DNA of 64,000 nt from CAVZOY01 sp963777095 (GTDB lineage: Bacteria > Actinomycetota > Actinomycetes > Mycobacteriales > Geodermatophilaceae). Below, one piece after another: positions 56,120-64,000 of this stretch. Numbering within the stretch: position 1 is the first letter of the stretch; each line of letters begins with the position of its first letter. The notes under the pieces are model-generated. The model was not told the DNA's origin. It was given only the letters and a program-made list of their open reading frames with translations, and did no database searches. Where the stretch lies: NCBI GenBank assembly GCA_963777095.1, contig CAVZOY010000006.1, forward strand, positions 1,364,001 to 1,428,000, in the 5' to 3' direction. The translations under genes were made by a program, and so were the position numbers.

Positions 56120-56649
56120 GCGGCCCCACCGAGCTCCCCGTCCCCGACACCGTCGACGTCCGCAGCGGCCCCGAGGTCGCGCACGACCTGCTGTCCGTGC
56201 TCCCGCTGCTGGGCGAGTGGCACGGCGAGGGCCAGGCGGCGGCCTCCGGGGGCGACCACCGGTTCGGCCAGTGGCTGCGCTTCAGCCACGACGGCCGCGG
56301 CTTCCTCGCCTACGAGTCGCGCACCTGGCGGCTGACCGACGACGGCACGGTCGTCGGTCCCGACGTCCGGGAGTCCGGCTTCTGGCGGCCCCGGGGTGAG
56401 GACGACGTCGAGCTGCTGGTGGCCGGCCCCGACGGCGTCGTCGAGATCTACGTGGGCCGGGCGCGGACGACGACGAGCTGGGAGCTGACCAGCGACGTCA
56501 TCGCCCGCACGCCCGACGCCCCGGCGATCGACCGGGCCACCCGGCTCTACGGGATCGTCGACGGGGCGCTGATGTACGCGATCGACCGCGCCGCGCCCGG
56601 CGAACCGCTCCGTCCCACGATGTCCGCCCGACTCGAACGGATCCGATGA
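56116..56649 (+). CDS. Nitrobindin-like (DUF1794/FABP-type) beta-barrel protein
   Basis: 177 residues. LLSVLPLLGEWHGEGQAAAS is the family N-terminal motif (GxWxGxG), then RFGQWLRFSHDGRGFLAYES and ARTTTSWELTSDVIARTPDA. In nitrobindins the last strand carries the haem-ligand His (pattern near PLxxHLSAxL); here it reads PLRPTMSARLERIR, with no His, so haem binding is doubtful. Overlaps the DUF885 start by 4 bp. Confidence 0.83.
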   Translation: MSGPTELPVPDTVDVRSGPEVAHDLLSVLPLLGEWHGEGQAAASGGDHRFGQWLRFSHDGRGFLAYESRTWRLTDDGTVVGPDVRESGFWRPRGEDDVELLVAGPDGVVEIYVGRARTTTSWELTSDVIARTPDAPAIDRATRLYGIVDGALMYAIDRAAPGEPLRPTMSARLERIR

Positions 56650-58334
56650 CGCCCGCCGGCGACACCCCGCGCGGTCTCGCCGACCGCTACGTCGAGGCGG
56701 TCTGCGACCTCGACCCGATCGTGGCCACGTCTCTGGGCAGCCGCCCCGGCGACGACCGGCTGCCGGACTTCTCGCCCGCGGGGCTGGAGGCCGAGGCGGA
56801 GATCGACCGGCGCACCCTGGCGGAGCTCGACGCGCTGGGGGAGTCCGACGACCCGGTCGAGCGCCGCTGCGCCCGGCTGCTGCGGGAGCGGCTGTCGGCC
56901 CAGCTCGCGGTGCACGACGCCGGCGAGGGCTACCGGACGCTGTCCAACCTGTTCAGCCCGGTGCACGCGGTCCGGCAGGTGTTCGCGCTGATGCCGACGG
57001 CCACCGACGACGACTGGGCGGTGATCGGACGCCGGCTGGCGCGCGTCCCGGAGGCCTACCGCGGCTTCGTCGAGTCGCTGCGGGAGGGCGTGCGCCGGGG
57101 TCTGCTGGTCGCGCCGCGCCAGGTCGACACGGTCGTCGGCCAGCTCGACGAGTGGCTCGCCGGGCCGTACTTCGGCACCTTCGTCTCCGGTGGCCCCGAG
57201 CGGCTCCGCGACGAGCTGCGGACGTCGGCCGCCGCCGCGGACGCGGCGGTCGCCGAGGTGCGGGAATTCCTCCGCGACGAGTACCGGCCCGCCACCGAGG
57301 GGACGCCGGACGCCGTCGGCCGGGAGCGCTACGCCCTCGCCGCGCGCCGCTGGACCGGCTCCGACCTCGGCTCCGGCGGCGGCCTCGAGGAGGCCTACGC
57401 GTGGGGCTGGGCCGAGCACCGCCGGATCCTCGCCGAGCAGGAGGCGGCGGCCGGAAAGGTGCTGGCCGGCGCGACGCCGGAGGAGGCCCGGCGGTGGCTG
57501 CACGAGCACGGCCCCGCGGTCGACGGCGCCGACGGGATCCGCGAGCACCTCCAGGCCCTGATGGACCGGACGATCGCCGAGCTCGACGGCACGCACTTCG
57601 ACCTCGCCGAGCCGGTGCGCCGGGTCGAGGCGATGCTCGCGCCGCCCGGCAGCGCCGCGGCTCCGTACTACACGCGGCCGGCGCAGGACTTCTCCCGTCC
57701 GGGCCGCACCTGGCTGCCCACCCTCGGCCGGACCCGCTTCCCGCTGTGGGACCTGGTGTCGATCTGGTACCACGAGGGCGTGCCGGGTCACCACCTGCAG
57801 CTGGCGCAGTGGGCGCTGGTCTCCGGCCAGCTCTCGACCTACCAGACCTCCATCGGACAGGTCAGCGCCAACGCCGAGGGCTGGGCCCTCTACGCCGAGC
57901 GGCTGATGGACGAGCTCGGCTACTTTCCCGACCCCGGCGAGCGGCTGGGCTTCCTCGACGAGCAGCAGCTGCGGGCCATCCGCGTCGTCATCGACATCGG
58001 CATGCACCTGGGCCTGCCGATCCCCGAGGACGCCGACGGCGTGCTCGCCGAGCCACCGCGGGCAGCCGTGGACGCCCGAGCTGGCCCGGGCCTTCCTCGG
58101 CGAGCACACCGGGGCCCCCGCCGCGATGCTCGACAGCGAGCTGGTGCGCTACCTCGGCATCCCGGGGCAGGCCATCGGCTACAAGCTCGGCGAGCGGGCC
58201 TGGCTCGACGGCCGGGCGGCCGCCCGCCGCGCAGCCGCGGCGACGGGTTCGACCTCAAGGCCTGGCACATGGCCGCGCTGTCACAGGGCTCGCTCGGCCT
58301 CGACGACCTCGCCGCGGAGCTCGCGCTGCTCTGA
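56646..58334 (+). CDS. DUF885 zinc-metallopeptidase-like protein
   Basis: About 560 residues, ATG at 56646. DUF885 features: YVEAVCDLDPIVATSLGSRP, RTLSNLFSPVHAVRQVFALM, RVPEAYRGFVESLREGVRRG and the zinc helix WYHEGVPGHHLQLAQWALVS (HExxxxHH form), AEGWALYAERLMDELGYFPD and FLDEQQLRAIRVVIDIGMHL. Near 58063 and 58120, and again near 58240, base errors shift and then restore the frame; the end KAWHMAALSQGSLGLDDLAA is normal. Last gene of a coupled three-gene set. Peptidase or deacylase activity is inferred. Confidence 0.88.
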   Translation: MTPAGDTPRGLADRYVEAVCDLDPIVATSLGSRPGDDRLPDFSPAGLEAEAEIDRRTLAELDALGESDDPVERRCARLLRERLSAQLAVHDAGEGYRTLSNLFSPVHAVRQVFALMPTATDDDWAVIGRRLARVPEAYRGFVESLREGVRRGLLVAPRQVDTVVGQLDEWLAGPYFGTFVSGGPERLRDELRTSAAAADAAVAEVREFLRDEYRPATEGTPDAVGRERYALAARRWTGSDLGSGGGLEEAYAWGWAEHRRILAEQEAAAGKVLAGATPEEARRWLHEHGPAVDGADGIREHLQALMDRTIAELDGTHFDLAEPVRRVEAMLAPPGSAAAPYYTRPAQDFSRPGRTWLPTLGRTRFPLWDLVSIWYHEGVPGHHLQLAQWALVSGQLSTYQTSIGQVSANAEGWALYAERLMDELGYFPDPGERLGFLDEQQLRAIRVVIDIGMHLGLPIPEDADGVLAEPPRAAVDARAGPGLPRRAHRGPRRDARQRAGALPRHPGAGHRLQARRAGLARRPGGRPPRSRGDGFDLKAWHMAALSQGSLGLDDLAAELALL

Positions 58335-59060
58335 GCGCGGCAGCGCCGACAGCAGCGCCACGGCGGCCGCCCACGCCACGCAGAGCACCGACCACAGAGG
58401 GTCGAACCCGGCCCAGGTGGCCGGAAAGGCGTACGACACCACGCCGACGTAGCCCGCGCACAGACCGACGCCGATGCCCAGGTACCGCCGACCGCGCGGC
58501 CAGACCGCGGCGAGCAGCGCCAGGGTCGGCAGTGCCAGCGCGAGCGCGCCCTGGACGGCGTAGTGGTCGACCCCCATCGTGACGTCGCCGATGATCACGC
58601 CCGCCCCGCGGCGGTTGCTCGCGAACATCCGCTCGGCGTGCACCAGCCACGGCACGACGCCGAGGGCCGCCACTCCGAGCAGTGGCCGGGACACCGAGAC
58701 GGCGAGCGGCCGCAGCCGTTCGCGGGCGGGCAGCAGGGCGGCGAGGGCGCCTCCCTCCGCGACCAGGAGGCCGACGAAGAACAGCAACGGCCACTCCAAC
58801 CCGGCCGCGACCGCCACCAGCCAGGTCGCAAGGGTGACCAGCAGGGTGACCTGGGCCGGCGCGGTGCGCTGCGGAGCGACCGCCACGGCCAGGAACGCGC
58901 CGCCCACCAGAACCGTCATGAAGACGCCCCAGCTCGCCTCGAGCACGACCGGCCAGTCCGGGTCCCAGGTGACGCTCAGGTCGATCAGGCCGAAGCCGGG
59001 GAGGAACAGCCAGGTGAGGGCGAAGAGGACCGCGAGGACGCGGACGGCGAGGAGGCGCAC
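58281..59060 (-). CDS. Polytopic membrane protein
   Basis: 259 residues from a GTG at 59060. About seven or eight helices: LLAVRVLAVLFALTWLFLPG, GVFMTVLVGGAFLAVAVAPQ, VTLLVTLATWLVAVAAGLEW, PLLFFVGLLVAEGGALAALL, YLGIGVGLCAGYVGVVSYAF and LWSVLCVAWAAAVALLSALP. No family recognised. Its 3' end overlaps the DUF885 3' end by 54 bp, convergent. Intact. Confidence 0.78.
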   Translation of the reverse strand: MRLLAVRVLAVLFALTWLFLPGFGLIDLSVTWDPDWPVVLEASWGVFMTVLVGGAFLAVAVAPQRTAPAQVTLLVTLATWLVAVAAGLEWPLLFFVGLLVAEGGALAALLPARERLRPLAVSVSRPLLGVAALGVVPWLVHAERMFASNRRGAGVIIGDVTMGVDHYAVQGALALALPTLALLAAVWPRGRRYLGIGVGLCAGYVGVVSYAFPATWAGFDPLWSVLCVAWAAAVALLSALPRSEQRELRGEVVEAERAL

Positions 59061-59108
59061 CGGCGCATGATCACCCAAGGGGGCGGGCGGCGGAAGCAAC
59101 CCGGCCGG

Positions 59109-59840
59109 TCAGTCGCGTTCCGGCACCGGGTTGAGCCGGTCGGCCGCGTAGGTCACCGGGTCGCCGGGCTGCGCCGGCAGCACCTCGAGACCGTCGGTGG
59201 CGGCCAGCTCGGCCAGGCACGCCGCGCTGCCGCCGACATAGGTGCTCATCAGGTCGACGTCGGTCGCGACGCACCAGGCACGGTCGGCCGGCCACCACAG
59301 GTTGGCGCTCTGCTCGGAGGGTTCGGCGGCCATGTTGACCGCGGCGAGCTCGACCGGCCCGCGCAGGAGCAGGTGCTCGCGACCCGGCAGGCGCAGCAGC
59401 GGCCGGGTCGAGAGCGACCCGGTCCAGCCCGGCCACAGGCCGAACCAGCAGTCGTCCGGCGTGGCGGTGTGCCGGCGGAGGACCGTCGCCAGCCGATCGG
59501 CAACCGCGGAGGGCAGGTGCCCCTCGGCGGGGGAGTCGTCCCAGAGAGGGGACTGGTCCTCCTCGGCGACGAACTCCCAGCCGCCGGTGATCGCGGGCCA
59601 CTGCATCAGCGGGTGGGCGGCCGCGGCGTTGGCCTCGGCGACCTCGGCCCACGGAACGTCGACGTCGTCGTCCCCGGCGTAGCGGACGGCGGGGTGCAGC
59701 ACGCGGCCGTAGGCGGGGAACACGGCGGGCACCAGGGCGGCCACGGTGCCCAGCGGGCGACCGGCGAGGGACTCGGCGATCCAGGCGCCGGCGGCGACGT
59801 CGTCCTCGAGCGGGCGGCCGGCGAGGTCCACGCGGCGCAA
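59109..59840 (-). CDS. Conserved hypothetical protein
   Basis: 243 residues, GTG at 59840. Trp-rich: VPWAEVAEANAAAAHPLMQW, FVAEEDQSPLWDDSPAEGHL, DDCWFGLWPGWTGSL and ANLWWPADRAWCVATDVDLM. Ends YAADRLNPVPERD. The same layout occurs in hypothetical proteins of other actinobacteria as far as I recall, but no function is known to me. Intact, 48 bp before the membrane protein gene on the same strand. Confidence 0.78.
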   Translation of the reverse strand: MRRVDLAGRPLEDDVAAGAWIAESLAGRPLGTVAALVPAVFPAYGRVLHPAVRYAGDDDVDVPWAEVAEANAAAAHPLMQWPAITGGWEFVAEEDQSPLWDDSPAEGHLPSAVADRLATVLRRHTATPDDCWFGLWPGWTGSLSTRPLLRLPGREHLLLRGPVELAAVNMAAEPSEQSANLWWPADRAWCVATDVDLMSTYVGGSAACLAELAATDGLEVLPAQPGDPVTYAADRLNPVPERD

Positions 59841-60172
59841 CCTACCCGGAGAACGGACAACCCCCGGGCTGCTCCGCGGCGCCCTGCCCTCCGAGGAGGG
59901 GGATGCACGCGGGCCGACTGGACAAGTGTCGGCGGCCCGGGGGTCGGGTGACTGTCCGGTTCTCGCTCGCCGCCGTACGACGGACGGGCGATCTGCCGTC
60001 GCTCAGACTGTCGTCTGAACGGGCGGCCCATCTGGACGGCGGCTAGCGGACAGCCACCTCACGAGTCCGATAAGCATGCAAAGCGCGGACCACCTCCTCT
60101 CTCGTGTACCTCGACGGTACGTGCGGGGGAGGTGCCTCGGCAACGCGGATTTTCAGCCGTCGGCGGACGGGC
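59841..60172. other. 332-bp intergenic region with a large stem-loop
   Basis: Between the end of the ArsB-type permease gene and the start of the hypothetical gene at 59840. CACCTCC (60091-60097) pairs with GGAGGTG (60128-60134) and GTACC (60106-60110) with GGTAC (60116-60120), forming one extended hairpin that probably ends the ion-transport operon. Promoter for the 59840 gene must lie in the left part. No gene seen. Confidence 0.6.
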
Positions 60173-61457
60173 TCATGCGAGCACGAAGTAGCGCAGCCAC
60201 AAGTAGGGGACGCACAGCAGCACGGTCACCAGCGTGACCACGACGCCGTACTTCGCGAACTGCCAGAAGCTGATCCGGTAGCCGTTCTTCTCGGCGATCC
60301 CCAGCATGACGACGTTCGCGCTGGCCCCGATGATCGTCGCGTTGCCGCCGAGGTCGGCGCCGAGGGCGAGCGACCACCACAGGACGTCCTGCGGGTTGCC
60401 GGTGGACTCCGCCAGGGACTCCACCAGCGGGGCCATGGTGGCCACGTACGGGATGTTGTCCACGATCGGCGGAGAGCACAGCGGAGACACCGAGCAGCAG
60501 GAACGTCGCCGTCCCCACGTCGCCGCCGGTCGCCTCCGTCGCCCACTCGGCCAGCTGGCCGATGACACCCACCTCGATGAGCGCGCCGACCATGATGAAG
60601 AGGCCGACGAAGAACAGCAGGGTCGGCGCCTCGACGTCGGCGAGGTAGTCCCGGGGCGGCAGTCCGCTGATCAGCACCAGGACGCCGGCGCCCAGGAGCG
60701 CCACCGTCGCGGGCGCGGTGCCGGTCGTCGCGCTGATCACGAACCCGATCAGCACGCCGAGCAGGACTACGCCGCACTTGACCAGCAGCCGCGGGTCGTT
60801 GATCGCCTCCCGCTCGTCGAGCTCCATGACCTCGGCCGCCCGTTCCGGGTCGTGGACGAAGGCCGACCGGAACAGCACCCGGCAGAGCAGCAGCAGCGCA
60901 GCGAGGAGGACGACCACGACCGGGGCCAGGTGCACGAGGAAGTCGTTGAAGCTCAGGCCCGCGCGGCCGGCGATGATGATGTTGGGCGGGTCGCCGATCA
61001 GCGTGGCCGCGCCGCCGACGTTGGATGCGAACACCTCGGCGAGCAGGTAGGGGACCGGGTTGAGCCCGAGCCGGTTGCAGACCAGCAGCGTCACCGGGGC
61101 GATGAGCAGCACGGTCGTCACGTTGTCGAGCGCCGCCGAGGCGACCGCCGTGATGAGCACGAGCAGGGCCATGACGCGGAACGGGCGGCCGCGGGCCGAC
61201 TTCACCGCGCGGATGGCGATGTACTCGAACACACCGGTGTGGCTGAGCACGCCGACGATGATCATCATCCCGAGCAGCAGGAGGATGACCTCCCAGTCGA
61301 CCCCTGTCTCCTCGCTGTGGAAGGCGTGCTCGAAGTCGACCACCCCCGCGGCGAGCATCAGCGCGGCGCCGGTCAGCGCGACCTTGACGCGATGCACCTT
61401 CTCGGAGGCGATCAGGCCGTAGGCGATCACGAAGACCGCGATGGCGAAGACCGTCAT
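60173..61457 (-). CDS. ArsB/NhaD-type ion permease (SLC13-like) (one frameshift)
   Basis: About 428 residues, 10-11 helices. VFAIAVFVIAYGLIASEKVH, VDWEVILLLLGMMIIVGVLS, ASNVGGAATLIGDPPNIIIA (the NPxxI-type ion-transporter signature) and the second half PTLLFFVGLFIMVGALIEVG, GADLGGNATIIGASANVVML. An inserted base near 60473 breaks VLSA-IVDNIPYVATMAPL. Family members move Na+/H+, arsenite or di-anions. With nhaA and a CBS protein in the same operon, Na+/H+ exchange is the best guess. Start overlaps the CBS gene stop. Confidence 0.87.
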
Positions 61458-61908
61458 GCGGACGGACGGGTGAGCAGCACGTCGAGCACCCGGGGCAGGG
61501 TGACGCAGCCGGTCAACCGGCCGTCCTCGACGACGGCGACCAGCGGGCTGTGCGTGCGGGCCATCAGCGCGGCCAGTTCGAGCACCGTGTCGTCCGGGTT
61601 CGCGACCGCCAGTTCGACGTCCGGGTGCCTCGGGAGCACGTCGCGGACCGTGCGGCCGGACAGTTCGCCGAGCAGCTGCTCCGAGCCCCGCTCGTTGATG
61701 ACCCGGGCGAGCGCCGCGTCGTCCTGCACGTAGCGCGGGATGACGAACCGCAGCACCTGGGTGCCGGGCAGGATCCGGGTCGGCCGGCCGTCGGGCTCGC
61801 AGACGACGATGCCGGGCAGGCGCTGTCGGCCATCAGCCGGACGGCGTCCATGGCGTCGTCGTCCATGCCGATCGACGGGCAAGGCATGGCGAGGTCGCGG
61901 GCGATCAC
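61454..61908 (-). CDS. CBS-domain-pair protein (one frameshift)
   Basis: About 151 residues, GTG at 61908 (MIARDLAMPCPSIGMDDDAM). Two CBS motifs: AVRLMADSRLPGIVVCEPDG (after restoring one C near 61828) and VLELAALMARTHSPLVAVVE with GRLTGCVTLPRVLDVLL. CBS pairs bind adenine nucleotides. Lies between nhaA (9 bp upstream) and the permease gene (4-bp overlap), so it probably gates or senses for the transporters. Confidence 0.85.
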
Positions 61909-61917
61909 GGCAGCAGG

Positions 61918-63268
61918 CTATCGAGCGGCACCGGATCGGCCCTCACCTGCGGCGAGCGGCGGGTGCTCGAACACGTCGGGGATCCCGTCGTGGTCGTCGT
62001 CGCGCTGCTCCTCGGCCTCGATGCGGGCGTACCGCCGGTTGCGCAACCGCAGCACGATCCCGGCGAGCAGAGCAGCGGCGAGCGTGCCGGCGAGGATGCC
62101 GACCTTCGCCCGCTCGTCGGCCTCCGATCCGATGCCGAAGGCCAGTTCGGAGATCAGCAGCGACACGGTGAAGCCGATACCGCCCAGCAGCGAGACACCC
62201 AGGACGTCCGGCCAGCCCAGCTCCGCGATCCAGCTCGGCACGGGTGAAGCGGGCGACGAGCCAGGTCGCGGCGCCGATGCCGATCGCCTTGCCGGCGACC
62301 AGGCCGACGACGATGCCGACGCGCGATGCTGTCGGTCAGCGCCGCGCCCAGGCCGGACAGCCCGCCGACGGTGACGCCGGCGGACAGGAAGGCGAAGACC
62401 GGGACGGCGAAGCCCGGCGGAGAGCGGGCCGGAAGCGGTGCTCGAAGTGCTCGGCCAGCCCGGGCCGGCGTCCGGTCCGCCCGCCGCCTCGCTGCGGACC
62501 ACCGGCACGGTGAAGGCGAGCAGGACGCCGGCGACGGTCGCGTGGATGCCGGACTCGTGCACGAGCACCCACGTCGCCAGCGCCAGCGGCAGCAGCAGCC
62601 ACCAGGAGCGAACGCGCCTCTGCACCAGGAGTCCGAAGATCGCCCAGCGGCACGAGCGCCAGCAGCAGGGGGACGACCGACAGCGACGACGTGTAGAAGA
62701 CGGCGATCACGAGGATGGCGAGCAGGTCGTCGACCACGGCGAGGGTGAGCAGGAAGGTGCGCAGCGCGCTCGGCAGATGCGTGCTGATCACCGCGAGGAC
62801 GGCGAGCGCGAACGCGATGTCGGTGGCCGACGGGGATCGCCCAGCCCGCCGAGGACGCCGTCCCGCTCGTTCCGCAGGTTGACCAGGACGAAGAGCAGCG
62901 CGGGCACGGCCATGCCGCCGACCGCGGCCGCGACGGGCAGGACTGCCTTGCGCGGGTCACGGAGGTCGCCGGCCACGAACTCGCGCTTGAGCTCGAGCCC
63001 TGCGACGAAGAAGAAGATGGCGAGCAGGCCGTCGGCCGCCCACGTGGCCAGGGTCAGGTCGAGGTGCAGGGACGCCGGGCCGACGCGGAGGTCGCGCAGC
63101 GAGTCGTACGCCGCGAACCACGGCGAGTTGGCCCAGGCCAGGGCGAGGACGGCTCCGGCGATGAGCAGGGCTCCGCCGACGGTCTCCTTGCGCAGGATGT
63201 CGGCGATCCGGCGGGTCTCCGCCCACGACCCGCGGGCGAGCAGGGGGGAGCGCGGAGGACGAGCTCAC
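61918..63268 (-). CDS. nhaA: Na+/H+ antiporter NhaA (about five frameshifts)
   Basis: About 450 residues from a GTG at 63268 (VSSSSALP). Repaired order: RIADILRKETVGGALLIAGA, ANSPWFAAYDSLRDLRVG, DGLLAIFFFVAGLELKREFV (the conserved LExKxE region), GDLRDPRKAVLPVAAAVGGM, then LLTLAVVDDLLAILVIAVFY (the paired Asp of VVDDL), HATVAGVLLAFTVPVV and LGVSLLGGIGFTVSLLISEL. Indels near 63225, 62835, 62650, 62425, 62325 and 62240. The C-terminus carries an acidic tail (AEEQRDDDHDGIPDVFEHPP) beyond the usual end. pH-dependent sodium export. First gene of the operon. Confidence 0.88.
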
Positions 63269-63340
63269 GGTGCAGCTCCGATCAGGGGTCGTCGGCGAGG
63301 GACCTGCCGACCAGACTTCCCGGCGCACCTGGGGCCCAGG

Positions 63341-64000
63341 CTACCGGGCGAGCAGCTCCCGCACCCGGTCGGTGAGGCCCGCGTCGCCGCGTGCGGACGC
63401 CGTCCAGGGTGTGCACGGTCGCCGCGCCGCGGATGCCCGAGAGCAACCAGACCGCGTCGGCAGCGAGCAGGTCGACGACCGTGCCGGGGACGACGGCCGT
63501 CGGCCATCCGTCGGCGGCGGCGCGCGCGAACAGCCGTGCCTGGGTGGTGCCGGGGAGGATGCCGGTGTCCAGCGGCGGGGTGCGCAGCTCGCCGTCGGCG
63601 GCCCACACGACGGTCGAGGTGGGCCCCTCGAGGACCCGGCCCTCCAGTGACGTGAAGACGACGTCGTCGGCGCCGTGCCGGTGCGCGTGCCGGACCGCGG
63701 CCATGTTGACCGCGTAGGAGAGCGTCTTCGCCCCGCCGAGCAGCCACGGCGCCTCGCGCCGGAAACCGGCCGGGACGCCGAGGCCGAGACTGACGACGGC
63801 GATCCCGTTCTCGCGCTGGCGGAGGACGTCGGCGGGGACCGGGGCGAGCAGCGCGACGGCCGACGGCGCGCAGCCCTCGCCGAGCCCGCGGGTGAGGAAC
63901 AGCCGGAGCACGCCCTCCTGGCCGGCGTCCCAGTCCGACAGCGTCGCGGCGCTGAGCGCGTGCCAGGCGTCGGCGCCCGGGTCGGGCAGGTCGAGCAGCC
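63341..64000 (-). CDS. pabC: Aminodeoxychorismate lyase / class IV aminotransferase (5' end outside window)
   Basis: At least 218 residues; the start lies beyond base 64000. PLP fold type IV: VLRLFLTRGLGEG, LLGGAKTLSYAVNMAAVRHA (PLP Lys in GAKTLSY), VVFTSLEGRVLEGPTSTVVW (EGP/EGxTS) and ILPGTTQARLFARAAADGW. An indel near 63393 precedes the C-terminus DAGLTDRVRELLAR and a TAG at 63341. 4-amino-4-deoxychorismate lyase (folate) is the usual annotation; branched-chain or D-amino acid transaminase are less likely at this size. Confidence 0.8.
   Translation of the reverse strand, partial: GCSTCPTRAPTPGTRSAPRRCRTGTPARRACSGCSSPAGSARAARRRPSRCSPRSPPTSSASARTGSPSSVSASASRPVSGARRRGCSAGRRRSPTRSTWPRSGTRTGTAPTTSSSRHWRAGSSRGPPRPSCGPPTASCAPRRWTPASSPAPPRHGCSRAPPPTDGRRPSSPARSSTCSLPTRSGCSRASAARRPCTPWTASARGDAGLTDRVRELLAR

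Overview
The window is chromosomal DNA of a high-GC actinobacterium. Mycothiol synthase, a GlnR-type regulator, an LmeA (DUF2993) lipoprotein, a DUF1416/CysA sulfurtransferase pair, a GTTCACC-type PHO box and a CGAAC(N4)GTTCG SOS box all point there. The block glnR-mshD-pst with lmeA, thioredoxin, cysA and DUF1416 has the gene content of Mycobacterium tuberculosis Rv0814c-Rv0820 and a similar Streptomyces region (established knowledge). Gene content and style suggest Geodermatophilaceae (Blastococcus/Geodermatophilus/Modestobacter type), but that is inference. Many genes are split by single-base gains or losses in short G or C runs while the protein on both sides stays intact. I treat these as one gene each and give the span of the repaired gene; most are probably sequence errors.

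Layout: 0-3.3 kb, a UvrA-like ATPase, a VOC protein and an AraC regulator. 3.6-15.8 kb, an unusual cluster (below). 15.8-21 kb, acyl-CoA dehydrogenase, YihY/BrkB membrane protein, and a DHA2 drug exporter with its MarR repressor. 21.2-25.1 kb, HrpA helicase. 25.2-26.4 kb, a small regulatory island between two inverted copies of a terminator-like repeat. 26.5-29.6 kb, sulfate activation (cysN, cysD, cysQ). 29.8-33 kb, a PhoPR-like two-component pair and a siderophore-interacting reductase. 33-36 kb, small proteins and a tandem-repeat coiled-coil protein. 36-42.4 kb, a LytR-CpsA-Psr protein and pstSCAB. 42.7-46.4 kb, PhoX, a flavodoxin, mshD and glnR. 46.4-51 kb, hydrolase, membrane protein, LmeA, thioredoxin, cysteine leader peptide, DUF4395, sulfurtransferase and DUF1416. 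51-60 kb, a damaged F420-reductase-like gene, a PAS-PP2C phosphatase, a TetR/epimerase pair with clear operators, a nitrobindin-like protein, a DUF885 peptidase and membrane proteins. 60-63.3 kb, an ion-transport operon (NhaA, CBS protein, ArsB/NhaD-type permease). The end holds a truncated aminodeoxychorismate lyase.

The most interesting region is 3.6-15.8 kb. Two paralogous proteins of unknown function flank it, one membrane-anchored and one soluble. Between them lie, in order, adenine phosphoribosyltransferase, a thymidylate-kinase-like P-loop kinase, a protein that is almost entirely a 7-residue repeat, a small protein, an NTP_transf_5 nucleotidyltransferase, class I fructose-bisphosphate aldolase, a JAMM/MPN metalloprotease-like domain (apparently fused to or abutting an FGE/SUMF1 domain), a ubiquitin-like MoaD/ThiS protein ending in Gly-Gly, an MTA phosphorylase, a glucose-6-phosphate isomerase and, on the opposite strand, a PRPP-synthetase-like protein. 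Three perfect 11-bp direct repeats precede the first enzyme gene.

The enzymes suggest a self-contained salvage loop (inference). The phosphorylase would release adenine and a sugar 1-phosphate; PRPP synthetase and APRT would recapture adenine; isomerase and aldolase would break the sugar phosphate down to DHAP, like the known MTA/5'-deoxyadenosine DHAP shunts. The JAMM/ubiquitin-like/FGE trio and the heptad-repeat protein do not belong to any such pathway I know and make this cluster the candidate undescribed system.

Elsewhere the genes form coherent nutrient circuits: phosphate (PHO box, pstSCAB, phoX), sulfur (cysNDQ; cysteine leader peptide before the cysA operon; mycothiol synthase) and cation homeostasis (nhaA-CBS-arsB).
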